Shown one piece after another: positions 10,346 through 22,071 of a stretch of 64,000 nt of DNA. The stretch is from Polytrichum commune (taxonomy: Eukaryota > Streptophyta > Polytrichopsida > Polytrichales > Polytrichaceae), in the NCBI GenBank assembly GCA_950295325.1, contig OX485805.1, forward strand, positions 40,847,501 through 40,911,500. Direction: 5' to 3'. The notes under the pieces are model-generated. The model was not told where the DNA came from. It was given only the letters and a program-made list of their open reading frames with translations, and searched no databases. Each line of letters starts with the position of its first letter. Within the stretch, counting starts at the first letter, position 1. The position numbers were made by a program, and so were the translations under genes.

Positions 10346-10819
10346 TGACTATATATGAATGTGATTTTTTTACGTCTACATATTGACACTTGTATTTATA
10401 TCATTGAAATTGTATGCGTATTGCTTGATATTACCAAAAAAAAACTTGTAAACATGAGTATTTTAGAGTATGTTGCAAACGCATGTGGTTCTTGGTTTTT
10501 AATGAATGGTGCACCCCTGGGCTTTGGGTCGGCTTGATAAAATTGGGATAAGGTTTTCCATAGCCCAAACTCTCAACATGGGCCGGATTCGACTTGTTCG
10601 TTGGATAATAAACATCTCTACTATTGATCCATGAAAGGTTAATTCTCTTCACTAAACTTTCCCCTCTAGAACATCGGGATCTAAATTTGGGCCTCAACAC
10701 TTTACATGTGACAAGGTTGAGCCCCAAAAGAATTCATAAAGTTGGGCCAAATTGAAGGCTTATTGCTTAAGAATTGGGCCAGTGCTCGAGCTGGGCCCAT
10801 GTCATGTATAAAAGTGGGC

Positions 10820-11005
10820 CTTTAGTCCCACTTTATACTTGGGTTGGATCGAGGGCTGGCCTGAAACCTAAAAATTTCAACCAATAAGATTGCTTGGTTT
10901 CATCCAATCTGTCCCAAGGGCTTTATACTAGGGTTGGGCCTGAACATCACTCATCCTACGTGACGTCCTAGGTGGCAAGAATTTGATGCCAAAACTTTCG
11001 GGCCG
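10820..11005 (+). repeat. Dispersed repeat, copy 2 (direct copy at 8040-8225)
   Basis: This is a diverged direct copy of 8040-8225. It is preceded by a short GTATAAAAGTGGGCC run that resembles a TATA box, but no transcript unit can be defined from it. Confidence 0.55.
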
Positions 11006-11532
11006 ACTTGGCATAATGTTACGAGCTTCATGTAAAAGACCCACGCCCAATTTTCCTTTGTAATATGAGATAGCCTTACTTTGCATGATACACCCTACAT
11101 ATTTCGAAGTGCATTACGTTTATGGATAGGGCATTATGTTTCTCAACCAATCCAAGCCCTGCCCTAAAATCCAACCTCGGGCCTTTACGTTTGGTAATGC
11201 ATTTGGAGAAGTGCATTATGGGGATTAAGGACACTTTGCGAGAGTATAGTTGTCCGTGTTCCTCATAATGCACTCCCCAAAATGCAATATCTATTACGTA
11301 ATGCATTAGATGTGTTTGCCTGCCTTTCGATACATGATTTGTGGACCGACATCGGACATCGGAATCAAATTGATGCAGAAGGGAAGATGGAAGGGAGAGA
11401 TTTCGTGGTGGAGAGCATCTTCTGTCGTGTTTGGAAGGAAGACTCGATAATGCGTATTGGGTGCAAGCGAGATCGATGAGAAATTTGAAGCCGGGGAGGA
11501 GAATTGAGCAGGATTGAGAACAATCGGGCTTC

Positions 11533-12873
11533 ATGCCTGCACAGAAGTACCACTGCGACTACTGCGACAAGCAGTTCTACGACACCAAAAAGTCGCGAGA
11601 GCGACACTTGCAGGGCGTGTCGCACCTGCGCGCTAAGAAGCAATGGTTCGATTCTTTTAGAGGTGCCATAACGAACTTCTTCCGCTTGCCATGTGCATTC
11701 TTGATTTGTAGTATGGACATGCCATTTCACATCAAACAGAGGTGTTCGTTGTTGTCTCGTTCAACTTAGGGTTACTAATCACGGGATACCGAATGTGCTG
11801 TTGGACCAGAAATTGAGCTAATTCCAGTGTAGAGGATTTCATATCGATGTGAACTTTTGTGGCAAAGAGTCTTACGCTAACCTGTTGAATGCTAAGCACC
11901 TAATTTTATGCAACTTATAGTTATCACGCGACACCAAATGTGCTTTAGGACCAGAAATTGAGCTATTTCAGGGGACGAGGATTTCCATATCGATGTGAAT
12001 TTTGTGCCAAAGAGTGTAAGCTAAGGTGTTGAATGCTAGATTCCTAGTTTGATGCAGCTTAGGGTTATCATGCGACACCGAATGTGCTATAGGACCAGAG
12101 ATTGAGCTATTTCCTGTGAACTTTTGTGGCAAAGTGTCTACGCCAACCTGTTGAATGCTAAAATCTTAGTTCGATGTATCGTGCAATTGCTATTGGGATA
12201 TGAGAGGAACCGAGAAGGGATAGAGAGTAAGTCAATAGCTCATATCTGTATCTTACTAAGAAAGAAACTGGTGCAAATGTGCAGATGAGGAGGATGTCAA
12301 GAAACAGCCGTGCAGTTTTTTCTTGCGAACGGTAAGCGTCATCATTCTTCAGCGTATGGTTTGTTAATTCAAGACACCGCTCCGTGGATGTAGAAAAGTT
12401 CTTCCATCTGTACACTCATCAACAGATAAGAATTACTGAAGGTGAAATTTCTGACTTGGCAGGGACGGTGCCAGTATGGCTCTGAATGCAAGTTCGAACA
12501 TCCTGCGCCTCCAGTCCATGTTCAGTCTGTGGTCCGTTCGGGTAGTGTATCTGGAGTGGGGCAGTTTCCTGCCCCATATGGAGCTGCTGTGACCAATCCA
12601 CTTCTGGTGGTACCTGGTTAGTGGCTTCTTGTTGGAACTCGTCTGCAGTTGCATATATTGCGTTCTAATTTAGCTTCTGCTGCTGTCGGATGGCTATCGG
12701 TGACAACAAACAGGAGGTTCGTCTTGCTCATGTGTATGTGAAATTTGACAGGACCTGGAATCAGCGCGCCTGAACCAGCTCTCTCGAATTATTTGATGAA
12801 GGACCTGCCACCATCTCTTCGCCCACCTCCTGAGGGTGGTTATCCTCAGCTTTTTCCTGTTGACTGGGGCTAA
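11533..12873 (+). CDS. U11/U12 snRNP 20K (ZMAT5)-like zinc-finger protein, four exons
   Basis: Exons are 11533-11662, 12285-12331, 12463-12616 and 12752-12873, all with GT..AG introns and matching phases, giving 150 residues (human ZMAT5 has about 170). Residues about 5-35 form a U1-C/matrin-type C2H2 finger: YHCDYCDKQFYDTKKSRERH, then LQGVSHLRAKKQWFDSFR. Residues about 51-70 form a CCCH finger with spacing C-x8-C-x5-C-x3-H: CSFFLRTGRC, then QYGSECKFEH. The C-terminus is Pro-rich and ends FPVDWG. In the known family this protein belongs to the U11/U12 di-snRNP of the minor spliceosome in the nucleus, recognising U12-type introns. Plant relatives are annotated as CCCH-finger proteins. All frames are clean, so this is probably the functional host gene of the window. 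Its own introns look ordinary (GTGCCA, GTAAGC, GTTAGT), not U12-type. Confidence 0.85.
11770..12180 (+). repeat. Tandem duplication, about 146-bp unit, inside intron 1
   Basis: Three diverged units start near 11775, 11918 and 12062. Each contains a phrase like CGAATGTGCT..GGACCAGAAATTGAGCTA and later GTTGAATGCTA. They lie wholly inside the first intron of the ZMAT5-like gene, so they should not affect its protein. Confidence 0.75.
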
Positions 12874-13189
12874 TCCCCCTGCACCACTTGTACAAATTTA
12901 TACCTATACATTGATTCCACATTTTTGACCTTCAAATATACTGGCCGAATGATTGAATATTGCATCGCCAACTCCATGTACAGATTTATTCTGCAGATGT
13001 ATCCGAATGAGTCCTGGGAAGTTGTTTTTCTCCGTGCACATATCAGGTCCCTGTAGATATCAGGAAAATTGACCATTGCACCAAGGTGATAATTACATCC
13101 ACCCCTTATAGTCGAAGTCATCTTGTGTTTTTTTCGTAAGGGTTTCATCTCGCATTCAGCAAGCGTCGAGGAACTGCTCAATTTAGTGT

Positions 13190-13860
13190 GCTGCTGCTGC
13201 TGGTGATGATGTCCTCCATGAAAAGCGTCTGGGTTCACGTGAAGGAGAGCCGTGGTCATCACCAATTGTCGTATGAAAGTTGCTGGCGATTGGCTGATAT
13301 GGTATGGACGCGAAGGGTTTGATTCAAATGTGGGCTGATGCGGCCTAACTTAGTCGGTACTTCGCAGTTAGGGAGACTCAGTGGGCTACTGCTTATGGTA
13401 GACGTGTAAATTCCTTACTCTGTCATCGATTTCCAACACACACACAACTTTGTAGTACCACCATTGAGGCCTGGGATGGCATTCCTGTCATCTCTACCCT
13501 AAGAGAAATGGTGCGATGTGTGCGAGAACATCATCGTCTCTACTTCGTAATGATGATGATGTCGTCCATGAACAGGCCTCTGGGTTCATGTGAAGAAGGC
13601 CGTGCTCATCACCAGTTCTCGGATGAATAGTACTGGCGATCGATTCATATGGTGTGGACACCAAGGATTTGATTGGCATTTGGGATGATGCGGCTTAACG
13701 TAGTAGGTACTTAGCAACTAGGAAGACTCGGTGGGCGTGTAAACGATTTCACAACACAGTGGTGCCACTATCGGGGCCTGCGATGGCATTCTTGTCATCC
13801 CCACCCTGACATGCTGCGACGTGTCTGTGAGAGAGCATCATCGTCTCTACTTGGAAAAGA
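13190..13860 (+). repeat. Tandem duplication, period about 355 bp
   Basis: The block beginning GATGATGTCCTCCATGAA at about 13207 is repeated at about 13553 (GATGATGTCGTCCATGAA) and both continue through TGATGCGGC..GGTACTT to GCATCATCGTCTCTACTT. The two copies are roughly 85% alike by eye. Neither strand keeps a long coherent frame in both copies. This is non-coding or a decayed gene. Confidence 0.7.
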
Positions 13861-16342
13861 AATATCCCCATTCAGAAGGTTGGAACCCATAGCCCCCTGA
13901 AAATAGCGACACAAGGCCCCAGAAACCAAGGTTGGGCAGTTGGGCTATGGGCGCAGACAGCCCGCGCCCATAGCCTCCACGTGTTGTGGAGGGAAACTTG
14001 AAATTTCACTAGTAAGCTATCTGCAGTCCCCAGGAGATTAGTGCGCTCGCTGTAACCGCTCGGTTACAGCTACGAAGGAGGACCACCATCGCAGCTGATG
14101 GATGGTGGTCTGTGGGGTTGGTTGTGAGAAAAGTTGGTTAGCATTTTGCCCAGGAATTCTTAGAAACCTGAGGAGAGAAGGCCGGCCCTGTGCCTAAAGT
14201 TGCGTAACACTTGAGGCTGGCGGAACACACAGCTCGCATGTTGTCAATATTTGCTCCGTTTTATTGCGGTAATAACAGACAGTGAGGAGGAATGAGAAAC
14301 AGTCCATTTAGCTCAGAAATCCATGCATTGTGTGGCTGGGTTTAAGAACACTTCAGTGTCACTTGGGTGACGATGGTGTTGTGATCTGTTGAGCGCCTGT
14401 GTGATTAACGTTGTCATAGTGAATCGATCGGAGTTTTATCTGATGTATTTCCTGCATTCTCTTAGTGTGACATATTATTCTGCTGTGAACGACTGCCAAA
14501 TGTTTTTGTCAGTTGGCAGTGTCAAATATCTTGATGCGAAATTGTTGTCTCCACATTCTTGGGAGGATTTCCCTGTCTATGCGACTTCTCTGCCGATGGT
14601 TGAGGGGTTGCACCTTGACCAAGAGCAGTAGCATACCCATGCCGAAGTGGTTAAATATCAGAATTTGCCTCGGAAATGTACAGTTGTGATTTTTGAAGTG
14701 TGCAACTTGGGGTGTACTGTACCAAAAGTTTCCCACTGTCAGTTGGCTGCCATGACCTGTTCCAGGAACTCTTCATGACAGGCAAAAATCGACTGTAGCT
14801 CACTAATAAAATTGCTGTGTCTGGCACTAATCCTTAAACACCATGCCCCAGACGATCAATCTACTGATTTGAGCTCAATTTTATGTGCCCTTTGGTGTCT
14901 GGATGGTACTAAGGCACATTGAAGTGGTTGTTAACCTGGGCCTAGGGGGAATTACTCAACTAGCAGGATTGCTATGGTGGTGAGGCTGCAGTTTGGTGTT
15001 GTCACATTGCTTCTTGCCATGGTTGCCTCCAGCTCATCTATTCGTGTATCTGGCGACCAAAATCATACCTTCAGGGCTCTGGCATTGAGATTTCCTCCGA
15101 GTTTATCAGATGGACAACAACATGAAGCCAGGAGCAGGGGTAGGATTTATGCACTGCCAACCCCCTTTGTATAATTATCAATTCAATTTTTTGTGGAAGG
15201 GTTGTATGATGTTTACACAAACAATTCACATGGTCAAACAGTCTCTGAATCTTATAAATAATCTCATTGACAACGTGATGATGTTTGTGTTTGTAATTAT
15301 GTGTGTGAGCGTTGGGTGTTTATTGCCTGATTTCCAGTATGTAAAAATTTCAATTGGTGCGAACGCTCATCACAATGTAGCCTCTTTTCTTCGGTGCAGA
15401 AGGAAATTTAAGGGTATATTGCACAATGGGGTTTTTTACTTGGAAGTGTCTTCTAAGACAATGGACACATTTCTAGTACCCTTCACAATCCATTCTGAAA
15501 TTGTTCATACTGTTGTGAACTGTTAATTGTGTGCATGTTACAGAGCATCCTTGTTCTCAATTGCCTAATTTGTAGTACAACTACATTGATCCACTTGATA
15601 CCTTCATTCCAAGACTCGAAGGGTGAACATCATTCCAGTAACTTGGAAGGGGTAAACAGTCAGGAACAAACCAGCCTATTGCAAAATTTTAGGCGGGAAA
15701 ACCTGCTAACAATGTCTATGAACAACAGAAGTCTGTGCAGTAGCCTGGTTTGCTTTCCAACCAGAAGTCAGTAGGTTACCTAATATAATGGAGGGGATTA
15801 TAGTGCACCTGATGATGCTCCATTCTTTGAGCTAATGAAAGCTTTGCTACGACAAACTACAAAATATTGTGGCTAAGTGATAAAACAAGCTAATGACCAC
15901 TATCAAAGCCTCACTGCAACTAATTACTAAATACTGTAACTAAGTTAAGTGAGACAGAGTTAGTAGGAGCCGGCCAGAGTTTGAAACAAGTAAAGCTCTC
16001 CAAGGGAACATGTGATAATGTGTGTGAAGTGGATAAGGATGGCCAAAAGCTCTGTAGGAGCCAAATCTCACTTGCTTTGTAGTGTGTAATTTCTCCTCTT
16101 AACTTTAATTTATCAAGCGACTATTTATATTCCTCTTATTCAATCAACTTTTGCAATTGTGCTTTGGCTTACTTTATTTCCTTAATTACTGCACTACTCA
16201 TCCAATTTAGTGTGGCATTAAAACTAATGTGTCATGTTAATTACAATGGTCTTCATGACTAGTCAGCACCAAGTGTCACATGACGTTGTCTCTAATTGCC
16301 ACCTGATGAGTATTAGACAATCGATGTGGGTCGATGATGAAT
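13861..16342. other. No gene supported
   Basis: The stretch has mixed composition with a few short open frames (14389-14631, 14974-15174, 15110-15526, 15529-15774). The frame at 14974 starts with a hydrophobic, signal-peptide-like run but stops after 66 codons and has no recognisable family. Without transcript data I would not annotate it. Confidence 0.45.
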
Positions 16343-18870
16343 AGTCCCAACATGACACATCAAAACAATGCAAACCCTACTGCACACCACTACCATCTAC
16401 TCCCTCTTTGCCATCATCCTTAACAAACACAAACTTGAAACCAAAATTTTCAGTCCTCCTTAGAAGAGTCCTTCCCACTACTCCTCTCATCCCTATATGG
16501 GGAAGTTACCGGTTATCCTTGACCTAGTCCTTTAAATGGGGTCCATCATTGAGATGTGCCAATAGCCCGTGGGCGAAGTGACTCTTCATTCACGCTTGCC
16601 TCAATCAAGGTTGGTGTTTCTATCTATGTGCTCAAGACAATAGAATTGGTAAAGAGAGTAAGTGCATAACAAACTATCATTCGTAATAATCTTATGTTTC
16701 AAAACCCTCCATTCCCATTGTATTGGCATGAATTTATTTCCTAATATAAATTGTCATTCCTCTTTGCATGTGTCCTCGAGTGCTTGTAAGTTTGATGTCA
16801 TTATGGTACATTTGTTTCCATGCTCATATTTCTCCATTACTTTAAATATTTTAGGAAAATTGTGAGGACTTTTGCAAAGTTGACTAGTTTGCTTACATGG
16901 AGCATTTTGATTGGTTGATTTTTACTCTTTAGGAATTTCTCTTTGTAGCCCCTTCCGTATGTCCAAACATATTGTGCTGGATCGCATGGGATAACCTTGT
17001 ATGTGATCAAACCTAACCTTGCAATTGTCATTGTTGGATTTTGATAATATGTTCCTCGTCATATTGGTTGAGTGCTCAAATTGAGTGTTTCATGAGGTCT
17101 TCTAATATGCAATGAAATTTTATAGACTTCGTGTTTCAAGAGTGTGATGTTTGTCCGCAAGAAAGAATCTAGGCACATTTCGTTTTCATAAGAACAATGT
17201 TCATGCCCGGTATGTGAGAGGTAGATGTGGAAGACAAAGATATCTTCTTTAACCTTACCAAATTGATTGGTCATTTCAATGATGGCGATGCACCTATTCG
17301 GAAGCTTGCAAAACACTATTACTTTAATAAGTTTGTTGTATGCTATATATATGTTTGATATTTATGACATATGCATCTTTATCTTCTTCATTCATATTAA
17401 ACATAACTATTGTGTTTCATGTGTGTAAAAATACAAATTTTTGGACGTCACCTCCTAGCTTGTTGGTTTTCCCATATATGTTCCAAGGGTTGCAAAGGTT
17501 ATGGGTGCCACCTCATCATTGGTTCCTCACCATAAGCCTAAATCTTACAATTGCCACATAAACATGTTCCTCAATTCATTTGTCAAACTTCCATGATTTA
17601 AAATTTTAAAAAGAATAAGAAATTACATGCTTAATCATTGGAATGCTTGGCTTTGTTTCAACCATTCCTTATTCAAGTGTCTAAATATGATTGTTAGACA
17701 TCATTGGAATGTTAGACATTTGTTTAAAAATTCTAATTATTCTTTTGAATTATTATACTAATTGTTGATGTTATAGTATATAAAATTGATCGATTTATGC
17801 TTAATTACCATGATTATAGGATACTAATACATCTGTTTCCAAATAACTATCCTCCTTCACCACTCACATGATTAGTTCCCTCTATTTAATCGGTGTGTGG
17901 TTTAGTGAGGATCAATGAAAAAACACCACGTCTTGAGAATTTATCAACTACTCCACACTTAATAATGAACACAATTGGAAGGACATATGTATTGAGCTAA
18001 GAAATCAACAAATATGCACTTTTGATCCGGTTTTCAATCCAATTTTTGATATTGCTACATTGTAGATGTGCTAATGCAACACAATTTGCAAATGTCCAAC
18101 CAAAGGTAGCACAATTTGGAAATGACAATCATTGAATTGCATGATCATTATGTGAATCCCTTTTCCAAAGTAGAATTGTAGTTTCAGTTATTCAATATTG
18201 AGGGGTGCACTAAGGATGACAACCTAGATTTGTCGTAAATTCATAAGCTTGTTATAAAACATGAACTTGTTATGTCTCATAGTTCAAGTTTTAATTTATG
18301 GTTGAGATGGATGCCAAGAAGAAAAATTTGATGAGGAAATTTAATAAGCTGGGCCACTATCCATTTTCGAAAAGACACCAATCAAATGGATATTTTCCAT
18401 TCCATGTTTGTCTTTGGGAAAGAAAATTTTCCTCTCATTGTTCAAAGTTCCTGCTTAGATAACATATGTGCTTCTACCTGTATAATTTCAATTATACCAT
18501 ATTCCAAATTCAACCAAAGCCACCTTACTTTCTTACCAAACTTCATATCATTTTCATGCTTCAATAAATGACATCTTTATCTACATTCCTCTAACCCTTC
18601 GACGATGTTCAAACCTCCTAAACCTCTTCGAATCTACGTCAAGGATTTCCATCTATTAAATAACAATTCCTCCATCGCCACGGATTAGCACTCTCTATAT
18701 AGAAATTCTCTAAGGCCTCACATTTCTTCATATGAAGTTCCTTCAAACATGCCAACCCCATAAAACCTATCCGAATCTTTTACAAGGATTTGCATCCACT
18801 AAAATTCAAATTCTCCAATACCATGAGCGGGGAAAGTCCGTATTGCAAAGCTCTAGAGGCCTCATAATTC
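16343..18870. repeat. NLR 3' flank, segmental duplication copy A
   Basis: From TCCCAACATGACACATCAAA onward this region is collinear with 56297-60780 at high identity. Copy B differs by insertions: a solo LTR at 57537-58996, about 180 bases near 59176-59365, and an extra LRR remnant block at about 60227-60530. Each copy ends in the 3' end of an LRR gene on the minus strand, which shows tandem duplication of an NLR gene with its downstream DNA. Confidence 0.85.
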
Positions 18871-21351
18871 CACATGTCAAGTAATTCAAACATGGCAAAT
18901 AACCAAATTCTTCCGAAATCTCCTTCAAGGATTTGCACCCACGGAAATCACTTCCTCCAACGCCACGAGCGTGCCGACTCCGGATGGAAATTCTTCCAAG
19001 GCTTCGCATTCCCAGATGTAGAGTTTCTTCAAACTTGTCAAACCTCCTAATCCTCCCGGAATCTTCTTCAAGGATTTGCATCCACCCAAATTCAATTCTT
19101 CCAACGCCACAAGCGTGCACACACCGGATGGAAATTCTTTCAAGGCCTCGCATCCATCCATGTAGAGTTTCTTCAAACTTATCAAACCGCCTAATCCTCC
19201 CGAAATCTTCTTCAAGGATTTTGCATCTAGCAAAGTGTAATAATTCCCACACCACGAGCGTGCACACTCCGGATGGAAATTCCTCCAAGGCCTCGCATTC
19301 ATACATGTATAGTTTCTTCAAACTTGTCAAACCCTCTAATCCTTCCGGAATCTCCTTCAAAGATTTGCACTCACGGAAACTCAATTCCTCCAACGCCACA
19401 AGCGTGCCCACTCCGGATGGAAATTCTTCCAAGGCCTCCCATTCATACATGTTCAGTTTCTTCAAACTTGTCAAACCCCCTAATCCTCCCGGAATCTTCT
19501 TCAAGGATTTGCATCCACCAAAATTCAATTCCTCCAACGCCACGAGCGTGCACACTCTGGATAGAAATTCTTCCAAGGCCTCGCATTCACACATGTTGAG
19601 TTTCTTCAAACTTGTCAACCCCCGTAATCCTCCCGGAATCTTCTTCAACAATTTGTATCTAAAGAAATACAATTCCTCCAACGCCACGAGCGTGCACACT
19701 CCGGATGGAAATTCTTCCAAGGCTTCGCATTCATACATGTAGAGTTTCTTCAAACTTGTCAAACCTCCTAATCCTCCTAGAATCTTCTTCAAGGATTTGC
19801 ATCCACCCAAATTCAATTCCTCCAACGCCACAAGCGTGCACACACCAGATGGAAATTCTTTCAAGGCCTTGCATCCATGCATGTAGAGTTTCTTCAAACT
19901 TATCAAACCTCCTAATCCTCCCGGAATCTTCTTCAAGGATTTGCATCTAGCAAAGTGTAATAATTCCAACGCCACGAGCGTGCACACTCCGGATGGAAAT
20001 TCCTCCAAGGCCTCGCATTCATACATGTATAGTTTCTTCAAACTTGTCAAACCCCCTTATCCTTCTGGAATCTCCTTCAAGGATTTGCACTCACGGAAAC
20101 TCAATTCCTCCAACGCCACAAGCGTGCCCAGCTCTCCATATAGAGTTTCTTCAAACTTATCAAACCCCCTAATCCTCCCGGAATCTTCTTCAAGGATTTG
20201 CATCCACCCAAATTCAATTCCTCCAACGCCACGAGCGTGCACACTCTGGATGGAAATTCTTCCAAGGCCTCGCATTCACACATGTTGAGTTTCTTCAAAC
20301 TTGTCAACCCCCTTAATCCTCCCGGAATCTTCTTCAACAATTTGCATCTAAAGAAATACAATTCCTCCAACGCCACGAGTGTGCACACTCCGGATGGAAA
20401 TTCTTCCAAGGCCTCGCATCCCTTCATGTAGAGTTTCTTCCAACTTGTCAAACCCCCTAATCCTCCCGGTATCTTCTTCAAGGATTTGCACTCACGGAAA
20501 CTCAATTCCTCCAACGCCACAAGCGTGCCCACTCCGGATGGAAATTCTTCCAAGGCCTCGCATTCATACATGTTCAGTTTCTTCAAACTTGTCAAACCCC
20601 CTAATCCTCCCGGAATCTTCTTCAAGGGTTTGCATCCACCAAAATTCAATTCCTCCAACGCCACGAGCGTGCACACTCTGGATGGAAATTCTTCCAAGGC
20701 CTCGCATTCACACATGTTGAGTTTCTTCAAACTTGTCAACCCCCTTAATCCTCCCGGAATCCTCTTCAAAGATTTGCATGCACCGAAACTCAATTCCTCC
20801 AACGCCACGAGCGTGCACACTCCGGATGGAAATTCTTCCAAGGCCTCGCATTCCCACATGTAGAGTTTCTTCAAACTTGTCAAACCTCCTAATCCTCCCG
20901 GAATCTTCTTCAAGGATTTGCATTTTATAATGCATAATACCTCCAAAGAGATTATGCTTTGAAGTTCATTTGGAAACTCATCCAATGTTTCACACCCCAC
21001 AAAGTGTAATTCTTTCAAAGTTGTGAAATGGAGAACATCAAATGGAAAAGAGGTTGTGATTTGACCTTTGTATATTTCAAGTACACTTAATTTCTTCAAA
21101 GATTGTTTTGCAATCTCCTTGAAATCATTGTTGAATGTTTGTTGCGTTGCTAAAAAATCATCACATTCGGTTTTGAAATGGATCCTCAAAATTTTGAGTT
21201 TGGCGGTTCCATTGAGGATAGCAAAAAGAAGGTGCACATCCTCGCAATTGTGAACACTTAACAATCGTAGATCATGCGCTTGTACAATTGGTGCAAATGT
21301 CAGTCCTTTCTCTAAATTTGTAAACGACATGCCTTCAATTGATTTTGTGTC
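18806..21351 (-). pseudogene. NLR gene A, LRR exon (broken)
   Basis: This is the LRR exon of a plant NLR immune receptor. It starts at an AG acceptor (21353-21352) with DTKSIEGMSFTNLEKG, the usual post-NB-ARC junction, then irregular LRRs, then repeated 48-residue modules of the type LTSLKKLYMWECEALEEF and KSLKKIPGGLGG. In the family the LRR senses effectors or holds the NB-ARC switch off. Lesions seen: a deletion and frameshift near 20128-20140, a nonsense codon where GGA-TTA became GGA-TAA near 20068, an extra T near 19220 in GGATTTTGC, and a compensating shift near 18940. With the 30-kb insertion upstream, gene A cannot be functional. The tail reads KSLKEISEEFGYLPCLNYL. Confidence 0.85.
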
Positions 21352-21481
21352 CTGTGTGGAAAACAAACATTAGATTACGCAACGTTTGTTTTATTATTGC
21401 TCATGGGTAAAATTCTCACTTTCAAGACATAACTTCATATATGATATTAGAAAAAACAATGCCTACATTTGTGCACCATAC
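21352..21481 (-). other. Intron between NB-ARC and LRR exons of NLR gene A
   Basis: The donor is CAAAAG|GTATGG at 21482/21481 and the acceptor TTTTCCACACAG|GAC at 21352/21351, in phase 0 and 130 bp long. Joining gives FIDYCNQK followed by DTKSIEGM. An intron at this place is common in TIR-NB-LRR type genes. Confidence 0.8.
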
Positions 21482-21667
21482 CTTTTGATTACAATAATCA
21501 ATGAATGTCGATGAAGAAAAATCCCATATTCGAGAGCCTTGGTATTCTCTTTCCACAATCATACGACCCATATTTCGCAATTGATCATGCATATCCAAAA
21601 CACCAATTTCATCAACTTTTAACAATGATTTGTCTCGCAACTGCTCAAAAGTTCGTGCAATAATGTC

Positions 21668-21706
<39 letters not shown>

Positions 21707-21760
21707 GCATCTAAGTATTCTTTCTTGTATAAATGGCACGCCACCAATATTCGAGTCTTT
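21482..21760 (-). pseudogene. NLR gene A, end of NB-ARC (winged helix and MHD motif)
   Basis: From the insertion point it reads DSNIGGVPFIQERILRCF, then a run of Asp, then FEQLRDKSLLKVDEIG and MHDQLRNMGRMIVERE (the MHD motif of the ARC2 subdomain), then SRIWDFSSSTFIDYCNQK at the donor. The piece connects exactly with 51717-51862 across the 30-kb transposon. The run of about eleven Asp codons comes from a GAT microsatellite. The open frame that continues into 21761-21826 is transposon sequence, not gene. Confidence 0.9.
21667..21704. repeat. ATC/GAT trinucleotide microsatellite in the NB-ARC exon
   Basis: About twelve tandem ATC units (GAT on the coding strand) encode a poly-Asp tract between the winged-helix start and SLLKVDEIG. 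It is uninterrupted, so repeat-length change is likely among individuals. Confidence 0.9.
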
Positions 21761-21782
21761 AACACTATATTCGTTAATTGGA
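21761..21782 (+). repeat. Left terminal inverted repeat of the 30-kb transposon
   Basis: This is a perfect 22-base inverse of 51695-51716. The following bases GACTTTTTGTTGATTTTGAGAC resemble the subterminal part of the small MITEs at 1232 and 1493. Confidence 0.95.
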
Positions 21783-22071
21783 GACTTTTTGTTGATTTTG
21801 AGACTATTTAAGGACGTGGCTTTCACAATTGTAGGAAGGAAAACAGTACAAAGATGCTATGTTCCCAACTTAGGATTCAGATATGAGACTCAAATGCATG
21901 GAACTACACATATGTAAAAAAGAAAACGAGATATATGAAAACATTTGCATATACAAAATCGATATCATATTTATTGAGTAGGGTTGAAGTACAAAATACA
22001 TGTGGAATATCCAATATTAAGCCAAAGTCCTAGAAATATAATCCCACTACTAAATGTATGTTAATAATAGC

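Noticed and set aside
14974-15174. Small secreted peptide gene (66 codons with a hydrophobic start)
   Set aside because: There is no conserved motif, no mature-peptide signature and no supporting splice or promoter structure. Such frames arise by chance in this much DNA.
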